Shown here: one piece after another, positions 21,570-32,394 of the stretch
Layout: every line of letters begins with the position of its first letter
Position numbering within the stretch: the stretch's first letter is position 1
DNA from: Steinernema hermaphroditum
Taxonomy: Eukaryota; Nematoda; Chromadorea; Rhabditida; Steinernematidae
Reading direction: 5' to 3'
DNA: 64,000 bases
NCBI GenBank assembly: GCA_030435675.1
Contig: CM059623.1
Span: 1,142,012-1,206,011 of the forward strand
Notes under the pieces: generated by a model
Seen by the model: only the letters and a program-made list of their open reading frames with translations
Told to the model about the DNA's origin: nothing
Databases searched by the model: none
Position numbers and translations under genes: made by a program

Positions 21570-21939
21570 CAACGTACTGCAGTCGTCATTCAGGTATGTC
21601 GTTGTTCGAATTGGATGTTGAGGCCGTGTTTCCGAGCGACGACTCGTTGGAGCTTCGGCGCCGTCTACCTTAGAAATTTAGTTACTTCCTTGAACGAAAG
21701 TATGGAATTCATTATACCAATTCGCGGCGACGATTCTAGCACGATTACCCTGTGATGTACTAAATCCCGAAAGTACGAGCTTAATTGTTCAAGAAAGCAG
21801 GCTAGCACTGTGCTGTGCCTACTCATTTTGCTCTAGTAATGCTCTAATTGCTTCTTCGCAATGACGGATTTTATTTACCAAACACTTCTATGCTATATGT
21901 GACACATCAATAGAAAGAGAAACTGATTACGGACACGAA
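21570..21939 (-). repeat. 3' flank of the F-box-like repeat unit
   Basis: Same sequence as 25463-25832 (same orientation) and the reverse complement of 24916-25170 and 41835-42180. Includes 'gcagtcgtcattcaggtatg' and 'gacgactcgttggagcttcg'. Non-coding in all copies. Confidence 0.8.
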
Positions 21940-22659
21940 CTAAACAAGGCGCACTGATACGACATGCCTATTGAAATTGTCGTCATTTGTGCGTACATAT
22001 TCTGTATAAATTTCGATTCCTCGGTTTGGATTGTTCGGGTGTTTTCTGAAGTACGTTTCGTCCCGATATCCGTACGTACTTTCAAACTGAAAATGCAGTC
22101 CTTCTAAATCGATCACAATTTTTTCACGGCTACATCTTTCAAATTCTACCATTTGGACGTAAGGTGGAAAGGTCGTCAGATTCAGCCAGTAGTCCAGAAG
22201 TTTGGACAGGAAGGCTGCGCTGAGGGGAGCTTTGAGCAGAAGGAAGTTTGGCTTCTTCACGAACTCCAACAAATACATTTCGACTTTTTTGTCTAGTACC
22301 GACAATATCGTTGGGTTTTGGTAATAAATCGAGAGAGACTGCAGTTTGGGATTCATGATCAAAGATCTGAACCTTCTTGGAATAAACTTTCCGCAAGAGG
22401 ATTCCTCTAGCTGTGACCGATAGATTTTGTACAGAGATTTGCATTCTGACAGTTCTAACTGAGTGACTGGGCGTTCCAATAACAGCTTTAGAGCATAACA
22501 AAAGTGCTTGATAAGGCATGGTGGCTCCTTGTCTGTCATGGTGCGAGGAGTATAGTACATATGAAATCGCAGGGTTACCTCGCCCATACACTCGCTAAGT
22601 GCGTTAAATAAGTTCTTAACGTCTGAAGATCCGCGTTTCAGATTCGCTGATACCTTCAA
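21940..22659 (-). pseudogene. F-box-like gene copy, N-terminus missing
   Basis: Encodes the last ~230 residues of the 332-aa protein found whole at 23917-24915. Homology stops abruptly at 22655-22660, where the sequence passes into a different repeat segment, so about 95 N-terminal codons and the promoter are absent. The retained frame is open and nearly identical to the intact copies. Confidence 0.85.
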
Positions 22660-23310
22660 GATGTTTCTGAATTTCGAAATAAGTCGAAGTATGTGCTATT
22701 TCATATCGTGCTACCTTCTATGGAAGCTCCAAAACGAGTACCATATTGCTAGGTATCGGAACATATCAAATTTTCAGAATCAGAATTTCGAATCGTTTTG
22801 GGTCACATCAATATGGTACTCATACAAGAGCTTTTGATGTGGAGAACAATCCTAACGATGAAAATAAGAGACTTTCACATTTGAGATTACCTGATTAGTA
22901 TCTCCTATGAACAAGTCATCCAGCCCCTGAGTAGACGGCGCCGAAGTTCCAGCGAGTCGTCGCTCGGCAGCACGGACTCAATATCCAATGGCTCAGTTCG
23001 TTCCCCCTGAAGACATCAACACCCAGCCCGACAGTGGGATTCCTGGCGTCGGACATCTTGTTGTCAGCGATGGTGGGACTCTGAATTCCCTCTGGAAGCC
23101 GGGAAACTCACAAATGCCATAGGGCTATGGGCACTTCTCACTTAGCGTCCCTGTCATATTCACCGTGCGATATAGACTCCGTGATACTCACGTTGACACC
23201 AGGGTTGTGCAAATTCTAAGTTTACTTCTTGAAAAATATCGATTAAGACTTGGACTGCACGCATTGATGAGAACCATTTTGTCGTGAAAGCGTTTCATCG
23301 AAAAGAGTGT
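22660..23310. repeat. Repeat segment B (uninterrupted copy)
   Basis: Reverse complement of about 47772-48444. It contains 'gactcctggcgtcggacatc'-type sequence with 'tgttgtcagcgatggtggga', a fragment of which also occurs at 58200-58310. At 23290-23310 it is continuous with sequence that, in the other copy, is separated by a BEL/Pao element, so this is the empty site. Confidence 0.8.
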
Positions 23311-23625
23311 CCACGGTTCAAGTCTGACGACTTGATGATGCTGTGGGCGGGCGAAGTAAGCCCTGTATTCATTTTTTTGCACTTGGCCTAACATTCAGGC
23401 TTAGCCTAGGCTCCGGCTTTGGACTATGCCTGGATATTTAAGATCACGGACGAGCGAAGCCAGCCCCGTATTCATTTTTGTGCTTGGCCTAACATCCAGG
23501 CCTGGCTTAGGCTTAAGCCTGTTGATTAAACGCACTGCTGATATCCTACTGCTTCTGATGGTTTAAATTCCTATTTATTATAACACCACAGCATACCAAG
23601 CGGATAGCACCGGAGGGGAAACACG

Positions 23626-23832
23626 ATGGACGTGTGTGAAAACCTGTCGTTGATATCCTTCTGCATCACTTCAAAGTACTTCCAACGTTATTCTGGGGGA
23701 AGAAAGAAATATAGGCGTAAGGCGCTCTTTTTCCATTTTGTGAAAACTCTGCAAGAATCTCTTCAAGAATCAAGAGTTCGTTCTGAAGACAATTCTACAC
23801 AGCAGAAAGTATCGTTACTGAAGTGCGAATAA
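23626..23832 (+). other. 68-codon open frame conserved in both repeat copies
   Basis: Present without change on the minus strand at 43843-44049. The frame (starts MDVCENLSLISF) is Lys/Arg-rich at its end and stops just upstream of the F-box-like promoter. Conservation reflects the recent duplication, so coding status is unknown. Confidence 0.3.
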
Positions 23833-23865
23833 CACCGCAAAGCATCGCAGTTGTCTTCGCACACA

Positions 23866-23875
23866 CTATAAAAAA
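23866..23875 (+). promoter_or_regulatory. TATA box of F-box-like gene (copy 2)
   Basis: 'ctataaaaaa' about 45 bp before the ATG at 23917. The same element precedes the other intact copies (40786-40795 on +, about 43800-43809 on -). Confidence 0.55.
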
Positions 23876-23916
23876 GAAGCGACGAGCCATTTGAGCCATT
23901 TGCAAGATCCGCGAGG

Positions 23917-24915
23917 ATGGACTCTGAAGATCTGCCGAACGACTTCGCCCATATCTCCACCGACATCATCTTCGACGTCGTCAAGACCGAAGCGCCTCCC
24001 GTAAGAGACCTCGCTCGCTTTGCTACACTCACAGGCAATTGGGCTAATATCGTCAAATCGGACGACGTTTTCGAAACTAAATATAACGACGAAAACAGAT
24101 ACTCAAGCAGACCAGGAGTGTACGAAAAACATTATATCAATGATAACGGCTACGACATAACTTACTATCACAAATCACCGGAAAACTTCAGGTTTGAGAA
24201 GGTATCAGCGAATCTGAAACGCGGATCTTCAGACGTTAAGAACTTATTTAACGCACTTAGCGAGTGTATGGGCAAGGTAACCCTGCGATTTCATATACGC
24301 TATACTTCTCGCACCACGACAGAAAAGGAGCCACCATTCCTTATCAAGCACTTTTGTTATGCTCTAAAGATGTTATTGGAACGCCCAGTCACTCAGTTAG
24401 AACTGTCAGAATGCAAATCTCTGTACAAAATCTATCGGTCACAGCTAGAGGAATCCTCTTGCGGAAAGTTTATTCCAAGAAGGTTCAGATCTTTGATCAT
24501 GAATCCCAAACTGCAGTCTCTCTCGATTTATTACCAAAACCCAACGATATTGTCGGTACTAGACAAAAAAGTCGAAATGTATTTGTTGGAGTTCGTGAAG
24601 AAGCCAAACTTCCTTCTGCTCAAAGCTCCCCTCAGCGCAGCCTTCCTGTCCAAACTTCTGGACTACTGGCTGAATCTGACGACCTTTCCACCTTACGTCC
24701 AAAGGGTAGAATTTGAAAGGCGTAGCCGTGAAAAAATTGTGATCGATTTAGAAGGACTGCATTTTCAGTTTGAAAGTACGTACGGATATCGGGACGAAAC
24801 GTACTTCAGAAAACACCCGAACAATCCAAACCGAGGAATCGAAATTTATACAGAATATGTACGCACAAATGACGACAATTTCAATAGGCATGTCGTATCA
24901 GTGCGCCTTGTTTAG
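23917..24915 (+). CDS. F-box-like protein, 332 aa, intact copy
   Basis: Single-exon gene. N-terminus 'LPNDFAHISTDIIFDVV' followed by 'RDLARFATLTGNWANI' resembles the start of divergent nematode F-box proteins (short Leu-Pro motif, then a two-helix segment). The remaining ~280 residues are alternating Leu/charged segments like F-box-associated regions. If so, it would be a substrate receptor of an SCF ubiquitin ligase; this is an inference. Near-identical intact copies lie at 40836-41834 and 42761-43759. It is tail-to-tail with a BEL/Pao integrase fragment and part of a long palindromic unit, so it appears to be spreading with repeat DNA. Confidence 0.7.
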   Translation: MDSEDLPNDFAHISTDIIFDVVKTEAPPVRDLARFATLTGNWANIVKSDDVFETKYNDENRYSSRPGVYEKHYINDNGYDITYYHKSPENFRFEKVSANLKRGSSDVKNLFNALSECMGKVTLRFHIRYTSRTTTEKEPPFLIKHFCYALKMLLERPVTQLELSECKSLYKIYRSQLEESSCGKFIPRRFRSLIMNPKLQSLSIYYQNPTILSVLDKKVEMYLLEFVKKPNFLLLKAPLSAAFLSKLLDYWLNLTTFPPYVQRVEFERRSREKIVIDLEGLHFQFESTYGYRDETYFRKHPNNPNRGIEIYTEYVRTNDDNFNRHVVSVRLV

Positions 24916-25835
24916 TTCGTGTCCGTAATCAGTTTCTCTTTCTATTGATGTGTCACATATAGCATAGAAGTGTTTGGTAAATAAAATCCGTCATTGCGAA
25001 GAAGCAATTAGAGCATTACTAGAGCAAAATGAGTAGGCACAGCACAGTGCTAGCCTGCTTTCTTGAACAATTAAGCTCGTACTTTCGGGATTTAGTACAT
25101 CACAGGGTAATCGTGCTAGAATCATCGCCGCGAATTGGTATAATGAATTCCATACTTTCGTAACTAAATTTCTAAAGTAGGCCCAACATTCCTCAAAGAG
25201 CCGATCTCTCAATGGCCAGAGGACATGGTGTTCACTCTGGATCAAACTGAGGAAGTCGTGGGGGAGAAAATTGTAATGCACGTAACCACTGAACCACCTG
25301 TTGACTAGCGTGGCAACTTCAGCAATCAACGTTCTGAACTCTTCGCTGCTGAGCCGTCGGCGTCCGATAGCTCGGCGAAAGACCTCCTTGACGATTCCGT
25401 TCATCCTTTCGTAGAAGCCTTCTTGCAAAGGAGCATACTCGGTGATGAATTTCCATTTAATATGCAGTCGTCATTCAGGTATGTCGTTGTTCGAATTGGA
25501 TGTTGAGGCCGTGTTTCCGAGCGACGACTCGTTGGAGCTTCGGCGCCGTCTACTTTAGAAATTTAGTTACTTCCTTGAACGAAAGTATGGAATTCATTAT
25601 ACCAATTCGCGGCGACGATTCTAGCACGATTACCCTGTGATGTACTAAATCCCGAAAGTACGAGCTTAATTGTTCAAGAAAGCAGGCTAGCACTGTGCTG
25701 TGCCTACTCATTTTGCTCTAGTAATGCTCTAATTGCTTCTTCGCAATGACGGATTTTATTTACCAAACACTTCTATGCTATATGTGACACATCAATAGAA
25801 AGAGAAACTGATTACGGACACGAACTAAACAAGGC
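24916..25835. repeat. Long inverted repeat with BEL integrase loop
   Basis: The left arm (about 24916-25170) and right arm (about 25545-25835) are reverse complements (e.g. 'aagtgtttggtaaataaaat' and its complement near 25755). The loop holds a BEL/Pao integrase fragment. Same architecture as 41835-42760. Confidence 0.8.
24991..25428 (-). pseudogene. BEL/Pao integrase C-terminal fragment
   Basis: Only the first ~75 codons (about 25200-25428) are integrase-like: 'QEGFYERMNGIVKEVFRRAI' is the segment around the catalytic Glu, followed by 'RTLIAEVATLVNRW'. The rest of the open frame is repeat-arm sequence. The two catalytic Asp regions are missing. A second copy is at 42185-42485. Confidence 0.75.
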
Positions 25836-26033
25836 GCACTGATACGACATGCCTATTGAAATTGTCGTCATTTGTGCGTACATATTCTGTATAAATTTCG
25901 ATTCCTCGGTTTGGATTGTTCGGGTGTTTTCTGAAGTACGTTTCGTCCCGATATCCGTACGTACTTTCAAACTGAAAATGCAGTCCTTCTAAATCGATCA
26001 CAATTTTTTCACGGCTACGCCTTTCAAATTCGT
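25836..26033 (-). pseudogene. F-box-like gene, C-terminal remnant
   Basis: Matches only the last ~65 codons of the 332-aa protein (including 'RKHPNNPNRGIEIYTEYVRT'). It then switches at 26033 into a further copy of the 3' flank in inverted orientation (26033-26215). Confidence 0.75.
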
Positions 26034-26740
26034 GTTTGGTAAATAAAATCCGTCATTGCAATTAGAGCATTACTAGAGCAAAATGAGTACGCACAGCACA
26101 GTGCTAGCCTGCTTTCTTGAACAATTAAGCTCGTACTTTCGGGATTTAGTACATCACAGGGTAATCGTGCTAGAATCATCGCCGCGAATTGGTATAATGA
26201 ATTCCATACTTTCAAATAATCTAAATAATCTTAGAACAGGCCAAAAAGCTTCTGGCATCCATCTTTTTGAAAATAGGGATGGAAAACGATCTGTACTTTT
26301 GTAAATGTTTTGGCGCCATCGCGACCCATTGGACCCAAAGTTCCGAACCCCATTATGACGAACGAGTCGGGGGGAGGAAAGTTAAAGCCGCTCCACTAAA
26401 ACGTCCAATTCCTCACATTTACTTCTATTGTTACTATATTTGATCAGTCATGTGTGTGCACACACCTATTGTATGCGATGAGCGCATATTGACAGCCCAT
26501 ATTCCATATTCCGTTCCCCTATTTCCACTGCTGATAGAACGAGATGAACACCAGAAACCGTGTTTGGCATACGGTAGCCGAGGACGCCGAGCCGACGACC
26601 ACTATACGAAAGTTGCCGCGCAGAAACATCGGTTGCGCAATCCTTTATCGAAAACCGATAACGAAGGCCACTTTCGTCGCAACTTTGAAAGGACCCCGAC
26701 TGCAGTCATACATCATTAATGCCATGGACCTCGACGAAAC
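26034..26740. other. Junction region and ORF interrupted by the gypsy insertion
   Basis: 26034-26215 is another inverted piece of the F-box 3' flank; 26218-26262 is the kinase-flank copy. From about 26540 an open frame (26544 on) runs up to the gypsy LTR at 26741 and would continue after 30027 for a short distance in the same frame. It contains 'EDAEPTTTIRKL' and 'ATFVATLKG' and may itself derive from a retroelement glycoprotein, but I am not sure. Confidence 0.4.
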
Positions 26741-26938
26741 TGTTGTATCCTCGGGCTGGATACGAGGGGTAATCGGCGGACGGGACGCGCTTGTGCGGAA
26801 CGAGGAACACACGTTGCAACAAAACAACTTTATCCGTGCCAGAAAACCAACAACAACAACGGCGCCTTAAGCACTACTAGCATCAGCCCACACACACTGT
26901 AGCCGGGAGATCGTGGTGGGACCCAGACCCATTACGAC
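26741..26938 (-). repeat. 3' LTR of gag-protease gypsy element
   Basis: Ends '...ggatacaaca' on the minus strand. Preceded in that orientation by the polypurine tract at 26941-26951. Confidence 0.85.
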
Positions 26939-27112
26939 AACTCCCCCCTCCACACAAGAAAGTAGAGTGTCCCCACTCTAAACATACAAAACCCCTCACA
27001 ACACAACAAAATTCGGCACAACATAATCAACATATTCAGGCTTTCGGCCCTCCGTCTTGCTTCTTTGCTGCCTCATCAGTTTTCTTCTCCTTGAATTTGA
27101 GGGGAACCTCCC

Positions 27113-29601
27113 TCAGGTTCGCGGCCACCGCCAAAGAATCTCCCAGTAGGCCATACTTCGCTTGCTGGGTTTGACTTCACCGGTTACGCCTCTCTTTCCC
27201 GGCGCTTGAGCTCTCGTGACTCTTTTCCTGGGATTTCCCTGGCTCGCCTGCAGCGGCTTGCCGCGCTGGGGCGGTCTCTTCTGGGTCGGGACGGCTACGG
27301 TTTCGACGACGGCTACGTTTCTTACGGCCGTGCGTGGCTGATTGGTGACTTCCCCTTGACGACTGTGCGGCCGTGCTGCGGGACGGTCTAGTCGGCGTCT
27401 GACGGGAGAGCGAGATCTGCTGCGCTCAGGTGGTCGGAGGCGGCGACGTACAACTGGAGAACGGGGGCGGTGGCGCACAATTGGGGAACAGGATCGACGG
27501 TGCTTGTCCATGGCGTCTCCTTCAGAACTGGAGCAGGGCATGCGGTGCATTTTCTTCTTATCCTTCTTCCAGTCGAAGTGAGCTTTCACTACCTTCGACT
27601 GCTTTGGCTGGACACGGGTTGTATGCAAGACTCGCACAGGCGTTTGCGGGTTCTTCGGAGAATGGTCGATCTCGTGCAGGGACGATAGACTGTGGTGACA
27701 CCCATTATGACGATCGAAGAATCCGAATCCGAGTTGCTCCAAGAGATCAGTTCCAATGATCATATCGTGACCCAAAATGTCAGCAGCTACAGTGAATCGA
27801 GCAGTAGGCAGTTCCGTCTGCTTGTATTGGACTGGAAGGTCGACCACTCCGATGACCTTAAGTGGTTGGCCGTTGGATGCGATGCAAGGGTGTTGATCGG
27901 AAGCGTGAACGAGTATTCCTTCTTCACCGGCTATGGCGGCGTAACATCCTTGAGACATTACGGAAATTGAAGCTCCTGTGTCGAGAAGTCCGCGTACGAA
28001 GATACCTTTGACCTCTAACTGCAGGGTCGGCACGGATCCTGACAGTTTGGCCCGCTTTTCCTCATCACTTTTCTTCTGCTTTCCCTCATCCTGCTGGATC
28101 TGATTAACTCGGGTGTTATTTCCACTCGAAGAGCGCATTTCGGCGAAGGACGGTCGGCTCTGCTGCGGAAGCGTATGGTCTTGCTGGACAGGGTGCTGTC
28201 CATCCTGACGACCATGGTTCAGGGCCGTAGGTGGGCGAAATCCCATGTGAACTTGGTGGCCGGATGGTTGTGAACGTGGCTGTTCCGGTGGTCTGCGGCT
28301 GGCGAACTGATCATAGTTGCTTGGAGGCTGCATCTCGTTCCTGCGAGTGTTATGACCAACTGGACCTCCTCGAATTGCCGACAGTTCGGTGTCCATGTGA
28401 ATAGCATGCGAAACTGTCTCCTCGAATGACAAGTTTTGCAGCGACGTCATGGCTGTGGACAGCTGATTGTTGTTTAATCCAATGCGGAAGTAATAGCAAA
28501 GTAGCATCTCGGAGCTGCTATCATCGGCGGTAGGAAATGCTGTCTTTACCGTACGAGCGACGCGGTTGCTGTAGTCTCGGACTGACTCGCTGTACGCACG
28601 CTTCAATCCTTGCGTCAGGAGGTGGATCGCTTCGACCGAGTCCGTGCTTGATTCAGATATCTGCTGCATCATCTGATTCTTCACTTCATCGTAGCTGGCA
28701 CGTCTGTCTTTCGATAGTTTTTCGAAAATCCTCAGTGCTCTATCCTCGCACTTTTCTCGCAAGTACGACGACTTTTTAGCAAAATCGCAGCCGGCTGTTA
28801 TCTCTTCAAAAAGTTCTTCAGTTTTCCGGCGCTTTCGAACCCAGTCAGCGGTGTCAATTCCTTTAACTCCTGCCTGCGAGCTGACGACACCTGCATGTTG
28901 AGTACAGTGTTGAGCTGATTCGTCAACTCTGCAATCTGCTGATTTGCGGCAGACTGGTACTGCATGAATGGCTGCCAGGGCTGTTGCCACATGGGCTGGT
29001 AGTGCATCGCACTACCCATGGGAGAAGTATTTGGAAGTGGCTGGCCTTGCCAGGGCGGTATCATTCCCGCGCCATAAGACGTGTACGCGTTCGGGAGAGC
29101 GGAATTACCGTGCGACGGTACTCCTTGCGGTTGCATCATCGGCTGCTCGGTCGGTCTAACGCCATTCGGGTCGAAGAATGCTGCTGGCGACGCTGGCGGA
29201 GTGGTGCGTGCCAGATTATCAACATTAGGGATGACGAGATGTGGAGAAGCTTTTGCTTGATCGGCCACCTTATTCGGTTCCGATTCTTGCAAAATTCCCA
29301 TCAGAGCGGGTGCCATGTCAGGTCGCATACCTATCAGGGCGCGCACGGTTACTTGCCAGTTCATGCTGGATGCTCTCTGGCGGTATTTCGGCGTTCTTCC
29401 GCGTTTCCAATCTTCATCCTGAGACTCAGCACTTGCATCAACGTTGTATTTCTCAGTGTGAGCGGCGGTTTGCTTCGTCACCGAGTTTGCGTCAGCATCG
29501 GAGCTGTTGCGCTCGTATTCAGCCATCTCCTGCAGGCGGTTGCGGGCGTTATTGGCCGCTACACGCTTCGACCGGCGGCTGGGACTAGTCATATCGCTCA
29601 A
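27113..29601 (-). pseudogene. Gag and retropepsin of gypsy element, one frameshift
   Basis: The first frame (29601 down to about 28798) begins 'MSDMTSPSRRSKRVAANNAR' and is Gln/Pro/Met-rich, as expected for a Gag N-terminus. It shifts near 28800 to the second frame (about 28810 to 27113), which carries a capsid-like helical region ('RIFEKLSKDRRASYDEVK', 'YFRIGLNNNQL'). Then comes an aspartic protease with 'VRGLLDTGASISVMS' and the downstream 'MIIGTDLLEQLG'. No CCHC knuckle is visible. The frame ends with a basic Arg/Pro-rich tail and no RT follows. The shift may be a mutation or a programmed frameshift. Confidence 0.8.
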
Positions 29602-29824
29602 AGTGGTTGCGAGGGTCTGAGACTCCTCGTGAGCTTTCGATTCGCAGAGGAATTCTGAGCTCAGCTAGAGTCGTTAGCCCTACGTACACCGTTTGGCTCG
29701 GTTTTGGCGAAGTTCTGGCTCGCTGGGGAGCTCTGACTCGTCCAATAACGGCAAAAAGAGAGTCTTGTCTCTCTGAAGTCGTGGTTCACGGGAAAATCCG
29801 TTCCACTGAAGTCGGGGCACCAAA

Positions 29825-30022
29825 TGTTGTATCCTCGCGCTGGATACGAGGGGTAATCGGCGGACAGGACGCGCTTGTGCGGAACGAGGAACACACGTTG
29901 CAACAAAACAACTTTATCCGTGCCAGAAAACCAACAACAACAACGGCGCCTTACTCACTACTAGCATCAGCCCACACACACTGTAGCCGGGAGATCGTGG
30001 TGGGACCCGACCCATTACGACC
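29825..30022 (-). repeat. 5' LTR of gag-protease gypsy element
   Basis: Near-identical partner of 26741-26938, with the primer-binding site immediately inside it at about 29805-29822. Confidence 0.85.
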
Positions 30023-30226
30023 AAACTCCGGAGGCAATTTCGAAATGGCCATTTGAAACGTGCAGTCCCACGGCCAGACGCAATTACAAATGCGCGTGCG
30101 CAACAAGAGCGCAGCGCAAAGCCGATTATGCCAACGCATTGCGCAACCGAGCGCAACTACGGTAGCTATTGCGCAACACGAAGCAATTTTCGGAAGTTCC
30201 CGCTGGAACCAGACGACTAACGATAA

Positions 30227-31111
30227 TTGAACATCCCTACGATTCCACCAACGTCGACTAAGAAGTCTCCGCCGCGACCACCGCCGCCGAAACCACCACC
30301 TTACGAAGAAGCTGCACAAGAAATCAAGAGAGAGTTCCGTTCGAGAAGAAACTCTCTCCAGCAGCCCACTCGCTCGTCTCGAGCTCGTCAGCGACCACCT
30401 TCGCCAGCTGCGAAGAACCGTCGCTCCTCATCCCTTCGCGACCCTGCTTCTCCCAGATTCTCCACAAAACGGAACCCGTTTGCCCCGCACAACACATTAG
30501 CGAGGACCCCGGAGAAGAAGCAAGAAGACTCGATCGCGAAGAGGTCACCTCCGCGACCGCCGTCGCCACAGAGGTCAGCGAATCCATTCGCATCCCAGCG
30601 AACACTCCAGAGGACTCCGCAAGAATCTCTGGACCCTCCGGCTCAGAAGAAGCCAGTTTCGCGACCCCCTTCGCCACCGACTCCGGCGAACCCCTTCGCA
30701 TCCCAGCGAACACTCCAAAGGACCCCACAAGAACCTTTGGACCCCCCGGCTCCGAAGAAACCACCACAACGACCTCCGTCGCCGAAATCATCAACAAACC
30801 CTTTCACACCCAAGCGCACACTCTTGCGCTCACCTGAAAGGCCAACCCAATCGCCTCCGGAACCACCAACAACTGCTACACCACCGGAGAGCCCACCAAA
30901 GAGAGCGGAAGACTGCCCGCTCAGCCAGAGGACCACCGAGAAGAACGCGAAGTCAGATACTCAGAAGAAGTCTCCACCGCGTCCGCCACCACCGCGTGCG
31001 ACACCAAAAACCGCTACACCACCGAACACACGTGAGAAATCGCAACTCACACCTCCAAAAGAAGAGCAAGTACGAAGACTTATCGAGCAGGCCAACCGCT
31101 TCGAGGAATAA
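30227..31111 (+). CDS. Pro-rich Gag-like protein with PPPY late motif and repeats
   Basis: 294-aa open frame. Near the start is 'KPPPYEEAAQ', a PPxY motif of the type that recruits NEDD4-family ligases for budding in many retroviral Gags. Four repeats of the form 'RPPSPxxxxNPFASQRTLQRTP' follow (about 30470-30840). Basic and Pro/Ser/Thr-rich throughout, so intrinsically disordered. The frame ends 70 bp before the next Gag ORF. A matrix-like or accessory role is inferred from position and the PPPY motif. Confidence 0.6.
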   Translation: MNIPTIPPTSTKKSPPRPPPPKPPPYEEAAQEIKREFRSRRNSLQQPTRSSRARQRPPSPAAKNRRSSSLRDPASPRFSTKRNPFAPHNTLARTPEKKQEDSIAKRSPPRPPSPQRSANPFASQRTLQRTPQESLDPPAQKKPVSRPPSPPTPANPFASQRTLQRTPQEPLDPPAPKKPPQRPPSPKSSTNPFTPKRTLLRSPERPTQSPPEPPTTATPPESPPKRAEDCPLSQRTTEKNAKSDTQKKSPPRPPPPRATPKTATPPNTREKSQLTPPKEEQVRRLIEQANRFEE

Positions 31112-31182
31112 CATCGTAAGCTCGCAACAGATTTTGACCGGAACGCCACTCGACTCGAAGACTGCAGAACGGTGAACAAATT

Positions 31183-32394
31183 TTGCTTCAACTCAACCGT
31201 CCCCTTCCCAACCCGAAGTCACCCAACGAAGATCGAAACCCGTCGGGCAAACCCGAACCCAGTCTCACGACGGAACCCCAAGACTCGGAGCGCGCTAAGA
31301 GATTAGAAGAGCGGAACAAGAAGAAAGTCACGATGGACCTCAAGGATCTGAAGACCGAGATGGAGAAACTCGGTCAAGCCTTCGAGAAGAGAGTCACTGA
31401 GGATGCAGCCCGCAACTTAGACCTATACCCGTCGTTTAGCGGAACGAAGGACGACAAAACTTTTCATGAATTCTATACAGAATTTCTCCGAGCCGGAACG
31501 GCACTAGGACACTCCTATGAGAGAATGGCAGTAATCTTGCCGCTCAAGCTCAAGAAAAGTGCTAAGGCAACATACGACATGCTAAAAAAGGACGACAAGA
31601 AAAGCTGGGCAACGCTCACCAGCGCCCTGAAGAGAAAATTCCAGCCGGGCGACGCCCGGGCCACCGAAGAGTACGCGAAGCTCCGTCAAGCTCCCGAGGA
31701 GACCATTAGCGAATTCGCCAAGCGGATCCAGGCGACAGTGGAAGTTGCCTTCCACAGCGACAAGAATTACTCCGACGACAATCGGGACCAGCTGAAGAAG
31801 GACGCACTGATCCGTGGAGTACACCCGTCGATCGCCCGACAACTGCAAAGAAGAGATCCCGGATCATGGGAAGAAGCGTACGAGTTAGCCGAGAAGGAAG
31901 AACAACTCCCGAATCCCGCACCCGAAGCGCATCTAAACGCTATCACTACAGAGCTGCGCAAAACTTCGGAAACGCTGAAAGAAGGAGTGGCGAACTTCGT
32001 CTCCGCACAAAACGTTCAAGGAAGAGAAGAACACGGAGGTCACCCCGAAGAAGGAAGACAACGACGTGGAAGAAATGACCGCCGCGTCCACTTTGAAGAC
32101 CGCGAACCTCACCGCCGTGATTTCGCGCGAGTGCGAAGAGCCCAAACACCATTCCCTCGCGGAACGGGCCACGGAAACGATCGTCGCGACAACCAAGGAC
32201 GATATAATTCCAACCCTCAACAGCGATTTGGACGCAGACCACAAGACTTTCGAGGAGACCGCCGCTATGACCGCCAGGACACCTTCGACCGTCGCCAGTC
32301 GCGTCACTTTGACAGCCGTCGACACCCACCTCCACGAGAAGCGAACACAAATCGCTTCAGCGGAAGAGGATTCTCCAACAGAGCCGTTTACGCT
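31183..32394 (+). CDS. Gag capsid-like region of gypsy-like element
   Basis: Contains a retrotransposon Gag domain: 'LYPSFSGTKDDKTFHEFYTE', 'LPLKLKKSAKATYDML', 'WATLTSALKRKFQPGD', 'ETISEFAKRIQ' and 'ALIRGVHPSIARQL'. This is followed by a long Arg/Gly/Asp-rich nucleic-acid-binding tail with repeated 'FDRRQSRHFDSRR'-like segments instead of CCHC knuckles. The frame does not stop at the end of Gag but continues into the signal peptide of the envelope-like region. Confidence 0.8.

Larger units (their letters stand above)
26741..30022 (-). mobile_element. Ty3/gypsy-type LTR element reduced to gag-protease
   Basis: Two LTRs of about 198 bp (26741-26938 and 29825-30022) are nearly identical (a few substitutions and single-base differences), so insertion was recent. 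Flanks share 4 bp 'aaac' (26737-26740, 30023-30026). On the minus strand, a primer-binding site starting TGGTGCCCCGA lies next to the 5' LTR (about 29805-29822), and a purine tract 'ggaggggggag' lies next to the 3' LTR (26941-26951). Only gag and protease lie between; reverse transcriptase, RNase H and integrase are absent, so it can move only in trans. Confidence 0.85.

Noticed and set aside
24264..24716. 150-codon open frame (and its equivalents at 41183-41635, 42960-43412, 22139-22591) inside the F-box-like genes
   Set aside because: It is the shifted frame of the 332-aa gene. It is conserved only because the copies are near-identical.
26544..26740. Host gene interrupted by the gypsy element
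   Set aside because: The frame does continue on the far side, but it is short, flanked by repeats and more likely old retroelement sequence, so it is not called as a host gene.
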